A stretch of 15,488 bases of DNA from Cudoniella acicularis (GCA_013054445.1 JAAMPI010001361.1:1-15488), one strand, 5' to 3'; counted from the first letter of the stretch, positions 1-8,976 are shown. The notes: generated from the sequence alone by a model not told the origin. Numbers and translations are program-made.

Positions 1-1
1 C

Positions 2-688
2 CTCCACATCCTCACAACCCTCTCCCTCCTTCTCAACCTCTTTACACTCCCCACCTCCCCTGACGCTCTGCACACCTCCCTTCCCACAACGCTCACAACA
101 CTCATCCTCTGGACTCTCCTCCTCCCGGGCACAATCTACGTCTGGTTCCGCGGAATCACCATCGGGCGGATTCCAGGCTGCACCCTCAAGATATGGATCT
201 TGATAGGGAGCGTTGATGTCTACGATGCCAAATGGAGTAAGATATTCCAGGGTTTCAGTGTGGTAGCATGTGTAGCTATGGCGGGGATGTGGGTGCGCAT
301 TGCCTGGGAGATGTGGAACTGGAGTTTGATACGACGAGAAAGAGAAAGCGAACGAGAACTGCACGGCGATCGAGGAGAGATCGAGATGGAAGAAAGAGAC
401 AGGGTCAACCAAATGGAAGAGGAAAACAAGCAAGCGAATAAGCGCCTAACCTGGGTCCTGACGATCTGCCAAATCCTATCGGGTACTCTCGCCATCCTGC
501 AAATAGAAATGACGATAAAAATTAACGATATCGACCTCTCGGGAGCCCCCCTGATCTCGAGCGGACAAATGATCGCGCTCCTCTTCGGCGTCGTATCGCT
601 GTTGGCAATGCTGGGAAATGGGATATTGGCAGCTTTCTCATCACGAAGGAAGGATATGAGAGCTCGAAGGCGAGCACTGAGCGGGTAG
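2..688 (+). CDS. Multi-pass membrane protein, 3' part (5' end outside window)
   Basis: The frame is open from base 2 to a TAG at 686-688, so 228 residues of the C-terminal part are visible and the start lies upstream of the window. The sequence shows about five hydrophobic stretches: two near the window start (residues about 1-17 and 34-55), one at about 79-100, one at about 143-165 and one at about 183-205. Between the third and fourth lies a highly charged Glu/Arg-rich stretch (about residues 103-142) that is probably cytoplasmic. The tail is Arg-rich (SRRKDMRARRRALSG). This pattern is common in fungal integral membrane proteins of unknown function; I recognise no catalytic motif. The gene converges on the Hsp70-like gene, whose stop lies 66 bases further on. 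An upstream intron cannot be excluded. Confidence is good for a coding region and low for any function. Confidence 0.7.
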   Translation, partial: LHILTTLSLLLNLFTLPTSPDALHTSLPTTLTTLILWTLLLPGTIYVWFRGITIGRIPGCTLKIWILIGSVDVYDAKWSKIFQGFSVVACVAMAGMWVRIAWEMWNWSLIRRERESERELHGDRGEIEMEERDRVNQMEEENKQANKRLTWVLTICQILSGTLAILQIEMTIKINDIDLSGAPLISSGQMIALLFGVVSLLAMLGNGILAAFSSRRKDMRARRRALSG

Positions 689-754
689 TCAGAAATGTCG
701 GTTATTTTGTGATGGAGGTGTATTTCATGACTGAGTTGCAGAATGGAAAAGTTG

Positions 755-3157
755 TCAGTTGTTAAAATCATTGGCGGGGTTAGGAGTATCCGTCTTCTTT
801 TTCTCCACAAATTCCCATGGAATATCAGGAATCAAACAACTCCCCTTTACTTCTCCACCAACCTTCGTTTCGATATTCAATTTTTCCTCTTCTACTGATA
901 TGCAAACATCATATGTCCCCCGTAAAAACTTCCCACCGAACAAAGGGAACCTCCGTTTCTCCCTCGACGCCGTCCAATCACAATCAGAAGTAAAGGTCGT
1001 GAGGTTCGTGCAAAGGCGTTTATCAAAATGATTCGGCAAGAGATCCGGTGGATGTTTGGAAAGCACGATTGTGTTTGTCCAGGATCCTTCTGGGCTTGCT
1101 GCACTCATTTGACGATTTTGCGAGAATGTGATCGAATCATTTTGCTTGATTTCTTGGCCGTCTGTGATGAACCAGTAAATCTCGTTGCGAACGTACTTTT
1201 TGCCGTCTGCGGGATCTCTGTAACAATCCCGTCCCTTACCTTGGTGCTCAGACTTGTTGAAGACTTTGTCGTATAGAATGCCGTATGAGGCGCAGCAAAT
1301 GCGGGTGCTTAGGACAGAGGTGCCATAAATTATACGCTGCATATGGTCATAAACGAGTCCTTTACAAACAGACAGTGGTCTGCAAAGCATTAATCGCTGA
1401 CTCATTGGAGGGCGGACAGATATACGTACGGTTCTCCTCCTTCTGGGTCCACGAGTATCTGAATGCCTTGAAGCTGGTAATATCCCGCAAGCTTTGTTTG
1501 AACGTATTTGGAACTACCAAGACCCCCGGTGAGAATAAGGCTCGACTTCGATGTACCTGTGAGCCTCTTCCTACAACGATACATAATGCGTTAAATTGCC
1601 AATCTACTTACTACCTTCTCGCGAACGTTCCCGAGTACCATGTCCAGTATTTTCACGATTTTAAAGATTTGCTCGTCAAATATCGCATTGAATTCATCCC
1701 TTATATCGCATTAGTCATCGCAAGACTAGAATCGAGGCCTTGATGGTTATCTTACGCGGAAAACTTTATTCGCGGAACAAAACCTTCTACTTTGGCGCTG
1801 CATCCAAATCAGCGTTATCTGACATTGTCAATCCAGAAATCATCGACTCACCCAGAGGTCCAGCTGTCCTTATCGGAGCTCTGCACGTCGGGGTGCACTG
1901 AAATAGAAAAGCAATTTGTGGCCGTGGCCTGACCCCAATTCTCCTTATGCATCTGAAACCTGTCCCTTGACGCGATATGAGCCGCGTGTTTGCTTACGGC
2001 GAATTCTTTGAAAAGCTGCGGATCCTCTTCCTTGAGTGCTGACAGTTTCTTCTCGAAGGCATCCTCAAAGGCCTTGTCAATCTGAACAGAACCAGCGAAA
2101 ATGGCTATAAAATAGGAGAAAATTAGCCAGGGGGTGCAAAAGTAGAAAGAGAAGCGAAATATGCTAGCAACGAACATATCGGAGAGTCAAGCTTTTCCAT
2201 CTCAACGGTTTTGTTATCAAATCGAATCACTTTCAAAACGCATATATCCTATCCCATGTTAGATAGAATTCGGGGAACAAAAAGTTGTTTACGCACAGTG
2301 GTACCTCCTCCAGCGTCACAAACAATGAAAACGTCTCCTGCCTTCAACATTCGTATTAGTAAATTCGAAATTGTTCACAACTCGAGGGTAGCTCACCTTG
2401 AATTTATGATTTACAACCTTTGCTGTCCAGACCGCTGAAGCAACGGCTTCACTTAGTCCAGTCGTAGCAGTGCAATTTTGTCCGCTGGCAAACCCCGCCT
2501 CTTCGATGATTTGCTGAAATCTTTCAACCAATACTTTGTTCTCTTTCCACGCGGTTGGCAAACTAAAGATATAGTCGACCTTCGTATCGTCAAAGTCCAC
2601 TCTCCAAGGCGGATTCTCCAAATTCTCGGCGATATGCCGTTCCAACTTGTCCAGAAAGTCAACAAACCACTTGTGGACATTTTCTATAATCTCTTTATCA
2701 TTTTGTGACCTTTGATTTTTGTCCTTTCTAGTATTTTGTTCATTTTTGAGTCTTTCATTATAGCTCACCAGACAATCATCTTCCAGCAGTAATTTAAAGT
2801 GCTCGCGAACAAGCATAGCTTCGTCAAGTTCTTCCCTTGGAAGACAGGAGAATCCCCATGACAGAGCTCGTAGATCGCCGGCCTTGTATGTTAGCCTGGT
2901 AGGCACTTTGTTGTAGACGTTGACCTTCTTCCCTGTGCGGGGGCAGTCTGGCCAGTCTTGAAGTACGACTGGCTGTATTTTCCCTTGGGAAGTGCCTGGA
3001 GAAATGAACCTCCTAGTAGAATATATCGCCACACCTGGTCCGAGGAAGAATAGTAAGTGATTTGCAAGAGAGCGAACAAAAGGACGGATGACCACGCACC
3101 GGTGCACGTATATCCAATATCCACCCCAACAACAACATGTTCTGGAGGAGTGCCCAT
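755..3157 (-). CDS. Hsp70-like ATPase domain protein, nine exons
   Basis: Proposed exons (minus strand): 3157-3100, 3034-2397, 2341-2297, 2248-2176, 2104-1852, 1797-1756, 1699-1612, 1566-1430, 1379-755. They sum to 1959 nt, giving 652 aa plus TGA, with all splice phases consistent. Motifs visible in order: phosphate-1-like VVGVDIGYTCTG (about residues 9-20), an IFSLPTAWKE block in exon 2, phosphate-2 VCDAGGGTTD (about 239-248), GSVQIDKAFE, the adenosine-site-like LILTGGLGSS (about 409-418) and PLSVCKG (about 446-452). This is the arrangement of the fungal actin/Hsp70-fold proteins that are expanded in filamentous fungi and lack a recognisable peptide-binding domain; they are distinct from housekeeping Hsp70. 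ATP binding follows from the motifs; the client or role is unknown. The start ATG is preceded in frame by a stop (3175-3173). The exon 7/8 junction (donor about 1611, acceptor about 1567) is the least certain. The C-terminal 200 residues are family-like but functionally unassigned. Confidence 0.85.
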
Positions 3158-3884
3158 GTTCACAATACAATTCTATTATCGTTCCGAAGAAATGGCGGCC
3201 GGCTCGCAACGACGTAGCGCTTCGTGTGAAGATATAAACAGTGTCGCAGTGTCGAACAGGCGAATGAGGCTCAACTCTTGTATTAGCCATTGCCTTATGA
3301 GGCAAAAGTGAGGCTACCTATCTCGTGGCTGCGTGGGCTGATGCCTGGAATATTGTGCGACACGTGTACCTGTTCCACAAATATCAGCAGGGAACTTTAG
3401 GGTAGCCAGTGCCACACAATCTAAATACATCTCCAAATCGCTGAGAGTCCTTTCGGTGAAGGTGCATTTGCACAGTCATCGGCCCTTATTGGGCCACAAA
3501 TGGCATGCAGCTCTCTCGGAAGGCGCAGTTGGGCCTACACGATAACTCGCAGGCAAGTTAGAAACCTGCTTTCAAACCGTGGCCGATTCTTGTGTCGGGT
3601 TGCCAATGGCTGGGAAAATAGTAAGGTAAACGCCCTCCCCCCAATACGTAGGAGTCATCTCTAGTGTGCTACGGCCTTTTTTCGCTCTCTTCTTCGCAAG
3701 CGGTTTCTCTTCTCCTATATGCTTCAAGTACCTCAAAGGTTGTCATCTGATTCAAGAACATTCTGTGGGTATTCGTTAAGTGAAGCAGCAGCAGATCACC
3801 TGGTCTCGTGAATCTCTCGGGCTGGCACCCTTAGACATCATGATACGCTTCCAAATGGTCCAGATCATGATCCGGATCTCAAAA
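3158..3884. other. Intergenic stretch upstream of the Hsp70-like gene
   Basis: About 730 bases hold the 5' flank of the Hsp70-like gene. Short frames here are open only by chance and show no domain. I see no convincing TATA box on the minus strand near the start, no heat-shock-element array and no tandem repeat. A pyrimidine-rich stretch lies at about 3672-3718. Confidence 0.5.
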
Positions 3885-4331
3885 TCATTCAGTGATCCAT
3901 CTGCATTCGGTTCTTGAGAAGTGTCCCCGCAGCAGCAGCTGAAAGCGCGATTTAATCGATTCGCTGGTGGTCGGAGGGGTATTCTTCATAGTTGAGGCCC
4001 GATGCAAACGGGATCCTGTTTGCTTTGCGGAGGTTGCCAACGAATCGGAGTACATTGAATTGCATGAAGTATTTGGACGAGAGAGTGGATCTTCCAACGA
4101 GCTTGGAGAGAGTGCTCGGGTCGGGATTTCAAGGTCTGAAATGTTACTTGACGATATGGAGCTTTTTGAGAAGCTTTTGTTATTCGTTCTTCATATTTCA
4201 CTCGGAATCGATAGCTGCATCAATCCTTCGAGGCCTCGGTTTGGACAAACGGCCCGCTTTTGGTCCTCGGGACGGATTATTGCCGTGTTCCTCTCGTTTC
4301 CAAATTCTGATGGGGAGATGAACCTACGCAT
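3885..4331 (-). pseudogene. Interrupted reading frame, Ser-rich, unassigned
   Basis: On the minus strand an ATG at 4331 opens a frame of about 47 codons that reaches a TGA at about 4190. The same frame then continues without another stop for about 100 codons, to the TGA at 3885. The second half is rich in Ser, Thr and Asn (for example SKSSISSSNISDLE, RPNTSCNSMYSDSL), a composition typical of a disordered fungal protein tail rather than random sequence. The single TGA could be an eroded CGA or could lie in an unseen intron. No domain is recognised. The opposite strand is also open (3967-4353, from a GTG) but looks like a shadow. Low confidence. Confidence 0.25.
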
Positions 4332-5040
4332 GATATTTTCGTTTCGGCGCTGAATTCCTCAAAATACTCTCAAAACAACGAAGTGTCATTTCCACAGCTT
4401 TTGGTTAGCGCTTCATTTGTGATTTCTCTCAGGCTGTGGTGTGAATGGGGTCGGTTCGATCGCAAGTGATCTAAGGCCTCATAATCCTAGACCCACCATA
4501 ATTGCTATGAGTTAAAAGGCACGTAGGACCTCCAGTAAGTGTGACATAACTAGCGACTGTCGGATTACCAGGGCTGTGATCAATCATTTCTGAAAAATAG
4601 CTAATTGAAGTCAGCTAATAGCCACACGCCAAGAAGTTTGACGAGATGTCAATACAACCTTCGCAACCAGTGCCAACGAAATCCTGACAAGACGGAAGTG
4701 GCTCCGACGAAAAGAGACAAAAACCGAAAGTGTGACTCCGTTGAAAAAGTAAAATGTTTAAGCGTTTCGAGTTTTACTGGACAAAGCTTATGCATCCTGG
4801 CCCCGCATCATGTCAGATGTGCTTCACTCTTACTCGCTCGAGTAGAGCTGCATCACCCGAGGCACTGCAGCATTTGTGACGCTTAAATCGGGTCTTGTGT
4901 AAATCGGGAGAAAGAACCAATCACAGAATGCAAAGAAATTCTCAATTTGGGGCCCAGAAATGCATGCACTGGAAGACTCTGACGAGTACTCCTGGAGACT
5001 TTTTCTGCTTCGCAATTATACATTTCCATCTTCTGCAGCC
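4332..5040. other. Intergenic stretch upstream of the helical protein gene
   Basis: About 700 bases without a convincing gene. A 93-codon plus-strand frame at 4605-4886 has no recognisable motif and is basic and Cys/His-scattered in a way that looks random. No repeat, RNA gene or transposon end was recognised. The last part is presumably the promoter of the gene starting at 5041. Confidence 0.45.
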
Positions 5041-5586
5041 ATGGCGGTCGAACCATTTTCTGCTTCTATGTCCATTGTGTTTATAATCCAGCTTTGTTTC
5101 ACATTTCATGATCGGTCCAAGGAGTGGCACGAACATGTAGCATTTCTGTCCGATTTCTCCAAAGAAATTTCAGATTTGACCACAGATCGCACTCGACTTT
5201 CAAAAAGATGCATCGAAGGAGGTTGGGAAAGTGTAGATGAAGAGCTCGAGAGAGCAAAAATAACTTTGAGGAGAGCGAGGAACTATGTCAATTGGCACGA
5301 GGGCCAGACCAAGGACAACACATCCAAAGTGCGCAAAGTACGAAAGAGAAATTTGTTCGCGTTCATGTTAAGATACGGGGCAGTAAAAGAGAACAAAAAA
5401 AGTCTCGAGCGGTACATGTTTGGCTTCCAGGAAATGCGTTCAAAGTTCAATCAGATGAAAAAAGACATGGCGACATGGGAGATTGTCTTGCAAGAGACGA
5501 GGGCAGAGTATTATAAAGCCCTCGCTGAGCACATACACCAGAGCGGACGAATGACCATCGGACCAGAACGGCTCACACGCCCTTGA
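5041..5586 (+). CDS. Small helical protein resembling a fungal N-terminal domain
   Basis: From ATG 5041 the frame encodes 181 aa. I prefer this start over the in-frame ATG at 4960 because it has a good Kozak context (gcagccATGG) and the N-terminus MAVEPFSASMSIV matches the usual beginning of fungal N-terminal domains (often annotated as fungal N-terminal or SesA/HeLo-like) that precede NACHT or ankyrin modules in NOD-like receptors. A hydrophobic helix lies at about residues 9-22. Long amphipathic, charge-rich helices follow (EELERAKITLRRARNYVN, the basic KVRKVRKRNLFAF segment, then another coiled-coil-like stretch to about residue 165). No P-loop or repeat domain follows: the frame stops at 5584-5586. 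It may be a stand-alone relative, or an unrelated coiled-coil protein. The gene converges on the Ser/Arg-rich gene, with 23 bases between the stop codons. Confidence 0.55.
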   Translation: MAVEPFSASMSIVFIIQLCFTFHDRSKEWHEHVAFLSDFSKEISDLTTDRTRLSKRCIEGGWESVDEELERAKITLRRARNYVNWHEGQTKDNTSKVRKVRKRNLFAFMLRYGAVKENKKSLERYMFGFQEMRSKFNQMKKDMATWEIVLQETRAEYYKALAEHIHQSGRMTIGPERLTRP

Positions 5587-5609
5587 TATTCTATTCGCCA
5601 CAGAATATT

Positions 5610-6577
5610 TCACAGTTGGAAAAGTCGTCTTGCTGCAGCTTGTTCATCGTCTTTCAGCAAGGTTGGGAACAGCATAATGTATCCACTTCGGGGGCCTCGT
5701 GAGTCCCAATCTCCAAACCCCCAATCGGCGGGATGCCTTTCCATTTGGTTTCTCAACTCCAACCCAATTTTGCAAAGCTCGAAAAGATGTCCCTCCCGCT
5801 GTGCGTCATGGTTTGCGAAAGCGTAAGATCGGAATTCGGCAGACAAGGATGCTGCTATATTACCCAAATCCGTACTCGATCTTTCAACTCAATTAGCTTG
5901 ATACGGGCGGATTCCGAGTATGGACAGTTGTACCTCTTTCTTCTGACTACGTCCTCGATGATTCTCTGAGCAATACGCTGACGGATAACTGCGTGTCGAG
6001 TTCTCGGATCATCCAGTTCAGCATCTTCCCCAATGTGTTCGTCCTTGAAGTAGAAGTTCTCTGCGTGTTGATCCGTCAATGTGAAGAGCTCAGTGGCACT
6101 TCGAATGATCGCTTGGTCCTCCGGATATTGTATGGCGTCTTCGGGAATTGCATCAAATCGAGCATGTCTCTGCGAACTATCATAACGTTTGCTCGATGTT
6201 TCTTGAGAGGAGCTGGGTCGTCGTCGAGTTGACGAGCTGGGGCGGTCATCATTATGGGGCGAGGGACCTGATGTGGATGGCCTTCTCTTTCCAGTTGATG
6301 AAGAGGGTCTTTCGGATCTTCTGCTCGAATGGGGTCGTGATCCTCCCTGTTGACTCGACTGTGCTCGCGATGAAGGAGGTCGATCGGTGTGTTTCTTCGA
6401 GGCTGGTCGGTTCTCCTGTCTTGTGCCAGACCTGCTTGGCATTCGATGAGACTCAGGTCGACGAGATTGCTCTTGTTCTGGTTCGAGGGTGTGCAGTCTC
6501 ACAGACTCCCTCGGTGGTGAATCTGCCCTCCCACCTCCGCACATTCTCGTATGTTGCCATTGGACTAGTAATAGCAT
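5610..6577 (-). CDS. Ser/Arg-rich protein of unknown function, two exons
   Basis: Exon 1 runs from ATG 6577 to about 5864 and exon 2 from 5798 to the TGA at 5612-5610, giving about 300 aa. The intron is inferred: the exon 1 frame meets a TAG just after RVRIW, while another frame continues the charged helical text (REGHLFELCKIGLELRN). Donor GTAATA at 5863 (or GTACGG at 5875), branch-like CTTAC and acceptor CAG at 5801-5799 join both in phase 0. Residues about 60-135 are low-complexity Ser/Arg/Pro (RPPSSRAQSSQQGGSRPHSS and similar), probably disordered. Residues about 140 to the end look folded and helical (IPEDAIQYPEDQAIIRSATE, RQRIAQRIIEDVVRRKRY). Later ATGs at 6544 and 6442 are possible starts, since the first 40 codons lie inside a tandem duplication. 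No known domain is recognised. The RS-like region alone does not prove a splicing role. Confidence 0.5.
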
Positions 6578-6848
6578 GGCAAGACCTTATAACGATTGAT
6601 TCTCCCATGCTGGCGACCGACCAGCGGTGAAGGATTTGAGACGACCAAACGCGCTCTTGTTCTGGTTCGAGGGTGTGCTGTCTTACAGACTCTCGCGGTG
6701 GTGATGAATCTCCGCTCCCGCCTCCACGCTTCTTCTGGGTCTCGTATATTGCCATTGACCAGTAATAGCATGGCAAGACTTTATAACGACTGATTCTCTC
6801 ATGCTGGCGACCGACCGGCGGTGAAGGATCTGAGACGATGAAGCGCAT
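6471..6848. repeat. Imperfect tandem duplication, unit about 184-194 bp
   Basis: Two consecutive copies, 6471-6654 and 6655-6848, share long identical blocks: tcttgttctggttcgaggg (6471 and 6655), agtaatagcatggcaaga (6567 and 6761) and gaccgaccrgcggtgaagga near the end of each. The spacing is 184 bases at the left landmark and 194 at the others, so small indels separate the copies. Both copies read, on the minus strand, a related peptide (SPPRESVR-HTLEPEQE), but the indels put the two copies in different frames relative to the downstream Ser/Arg-rich gene. The duplication thus covers that gene's 5' end and probable promoter or leader. Confidence 0.85.
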
Positions 6849-7164
6849 TGTGTGTTTTACAAGTCAATGCAGGAAGAATAAATGCAGGATGCAGGACGCG
6901 GAAGGCAGGCTGTCTGCTTATTGAGCCACAAATTGTGCCACGGGATTCAGGAGTATGCGACACCCCATCTTGTCCTGCGTGTTTGCTTCGCGCGGGAGGT
7001 ACAGCTGTGTTGCTGTTGTGGTTGCTGTTGTGAAAGGGGATGAGAGGTCGTCAGATATATATTCCGGGGAAGCTCCCGTAATCCTGACCTAACCCCTATC
7101 CGTCACAGCAGGGTAGTATGTGCGGGGAGTTACAGAAATAATGTCACACCGTCCCACATGAAAT
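6849..7164. other. Intergenic stretch upstream of the tandem duplication
   Basis: About 315 bases without a supported gene. A short TTG/CTG-rich tract (7009-7033) and a TATATAT-like run (about 7055-7062) are the only patterns noted. On the minus strand this would be upstream sequence of the Ser/Arg-rich gene. Confidence 0.4.
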
Positions 7165-7449
7165 TTAGTTCGGTTCAACTATGCAGTTGATACTCTCCCT
7201 GATTTGCGCGGTGCGAGATCCGGTGAAAAGCACCAACGCGCATTCCTCCCCATTGGCCAATTGGCCCCAAATGACCCCAAATGACTCCAACTGACTCCAA
7301 CTGACTCTAGCCAATAGAATCTTAACGGAACTCAGCTGGCCATGTGGCGTGGAATGTGGTTGGGAGACATATTGCTTCTTTCTAAAAGAAAAATCTGCTG
7401 CTCCCTTGCATATTGAAATCCAATCCTTATTCCCGTATAATTCAGGCAT
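7165..7449 (-). CDS. Short hypothetical ORF containing a decamer repeat
   Basis: An ATG at 7449 opens 94 codons to a TGA-type stop at the low-coordinate end. No domain or signal peptide is recognised. The middle (VSWSQLESFGVIWGQLANG) is generated by a tandem decamer repeat in the DNA, which suggests the frame may be fortuitous. It is listed because it is the only sizeable frame in this part of the window. Low confidence that it is a gene. Confidence 0.2.
   Translation of the reverse strand: MPELYGNKDWISICKGAADFSFRKKQYVSQPHSTPHGQLSSVKILLARVSWSQLESFGVIWGQLANGEECALVLFTGSRTAQIRESINCIVEPN
7265..7304. repeat. Tandem decamer repeat, four units
   Basis: Four consecutive 10-base units: ccccaaatga twice (7265-7284), then ctccaactga twice (7285-7304). 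A partial fifth unit (ctct) and a preceding ccaattgg palindrome flank it. The two unit variants are homogeneous pairs, as expected from stepwise duplication. Confidence 0.85.
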
Positions 7450-8145
7450 TTTTTATGTTTACGGTAACTCGTAACATCCTACGTTCTATGAGTTTTATGA
7501 GGTTACGTCTCAATTAAATGCCTGATAGTATGCAACTACTGGAGGGGAAGTTTGCACAGGTGGCTGATGTGACATTCAGATCTTCAGACTTCAATTGAGA
7601 GGTGGAACTCCAGACAGGATTTCCAGACTGTATCCTGCCAACCAGAGTGCTCCTGTTGGAATCCTAATCAGACAAATTTTGCCATTAAGATCAAGCTCCT
7701 GAAAACCTTTTAGTAAGTGCATAACTTCGGAAACTTTGTTCTTTTAAACGTTATTTTTAAATGGTTTTACACTCCTTTCCTCCCCAAAGAGTTTCAACCA
7801 TAATTGAACGTACTTCTTTACTATCCAATTTCAGTTTTTCGTTGGGTGTTTAATCCTCGATTCTGTCGATCTCAACGTGGGACCTGCGATCGATCACATT
7901 TTATCAGTGCGCCACAAGGCCGCCAATCGCTCGTGTGTAACCACGGGGCAAGGTTACACGGCATGGCATGCTTATCACGTGACTTATGAGTAGGACTCAG
8001 TGCATGTTCGTGGGTGGCGGAGATCTGACTAAACTTTGAATTATATAGCCTTTGTAGCGCATCTTAGTTTTTGTTTAATTTGTACTTTTAAGGCCCGTTG
8101 TGTCGGCCTTCCTATCTTCTCTTCGAGATGTCACGTGAAAAACAC
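7450..8145. other. Gene-poor stretch with a possible degenerate tRNA-like motif
   Basis: About 700 bases with no convincing gene; the 61-codon plus-strand frame at 7804-7989 looks accidental. On the minus strand, 7924-7862 contains a TGGCGCACTGATA block resembling the tRNA D-arm/A box, followed about 40 bases later by GTTGAGATC, one mismatch from the B-box consensus. No cloverleaf closes, so this is at most a relic. Confidence 0.35.
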
Positions 8146-8480
8146 TTCTATTAGACCACTTGTTAGTAGGAACCCTTTTATATATAAGTAATCTTTCTTT
8201 TAGTTAGATTATTAAAGAAAGTACTTCTCTTAAGATTTTATTTTGAGTTATTAATCTATAGTTATTTATGAAAAAAAATCTTATTTTAAAATATATATAA
8301 AAAATATTATAAAACTTTTATAATATGTAAATTTTAATATAAATTTAATTATAATCAGATTGTCATTATTTTAAAATTCTCTAGTAATACTAGTATATTA
8401 TCTAAATCAGAGAGTAGAAAGGAAGAAACAAATTATTTACTTTCTAACTTTTAATCTAAGTATATAGATATTATAAAGCG
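8146..8480. other. AT-rich island
   Basis: From about 8150 to 8480 the sequence is dominated by A and T (roughly 80 percent or more by eye). It has many TpA steps and almost no CpG; the only clear CG lies near the right edge. There is no open frame. This is the composition expected of repeat-induced point mutation in an old repeat. No transposon termini or coding remnants can be recognised, so the origin stays open. Confidence 0.7.
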
Positions 8481-8604
8481 AATAGAAACACTAGGCAAGT
8501 CTATTTGAAAATTGGACTGCTAAATGCAGCGACTATGCTCTCTTCCCCTATTCCCCGCCGCACAAACAACCTTTCCGAACTCCCGCGACCCTTATACTAC
8601 TACT

Positions 8605-8976
8605 TCACAAATCCTCGGCCTCAACCAAATTCTTCTCACTAAAATTACAACAAAGAACCTTGTGACCCGTGATACAACACGCTCCATCCCCGCACGGGCT
8701 CGTCTCCACATCCTCGAAACCCTCCTTGCAAGGTGGCGATGTCGGCCCACAAAAAGGCGCGGTCCCAACCCAATAGCAGGACTCCGAGACCGCTTTTTGT
8801 TCTTTCATTTCCCATTCGGAAAGTTTGATTTCTGTGGACATATCAGCTATTATTTAATGGATCGAAGGATGAGGGGAAATGGGTAGATCGGCAGTGAGCG
8901 AACCTGAGGTGGTGATTGAGAGGTGGCGAGCAGCGGCCATTGTGAGGGCTGCGAGGAGGTAGGCTTGCAGTTGCAT
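8605..8976 (-). CDS. Small secreted cysteine-rich protein (effector-like), two exons
   Basis: Exon 1 (8976-8904) and exon 2 (8831-8605) join in phase 1 to give 99 aa. The intron (8903-8832, 72 bp) has donor GTTCGC, branch-like gCTGATa and acceptor cacAG. The N-terminus MQLQAYLLAALTMAAA is a signal peptide with a likely cleavage after about residue 16, so export through the secretory pathway is inferred. The mature part carries eight cysteines at residues 43, 52, 59, 71, 76, 77, 85 and 86, including two CC pairs, in the pattern CYWVGTAPFC...C...C-GDG-CC-TG-K-LCC. I recall similar CYW-GTAPFC small secreted proteins across ascomycetes, of unknown function. The even cysteine number suits four disulfides. 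The gene sits 125 bases from an AT-rich island. The plus-strand frame over the same DNA (8524-8886) is a shadow. Confidence 0.8.

Noticed and set aside
4296..4331. RRFISPSEFGNE resembling the NmrA/isoflavone-reductase motif
   Set aside because: Nothing else of that family (Rossmann glycine motif or downstream blocks) is present in any frame; probably chance.
3967..4353. Plus-strand 128-codon frame starting at GTG
   Set aside because: There is no ATG start, no recognised domain, and the frame is mirrored by a more gene-like Ser-rich frame on the other strand.
4397..4460. Possible tRNA (TGGTTAGCG followed by GGTTCGATC)
   Set aside because: The spacing is about 16 bases too long, D-stem and acceptor stem do not pair, and the B box has a mismatch.
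8524..8886. Plus-strand 120-codon ORF
   Set aside because: It is the shadow of the spliced secreted-protein gene on the minus strand, which has a signal peptide, a cysteine pattern and clean splice sites.
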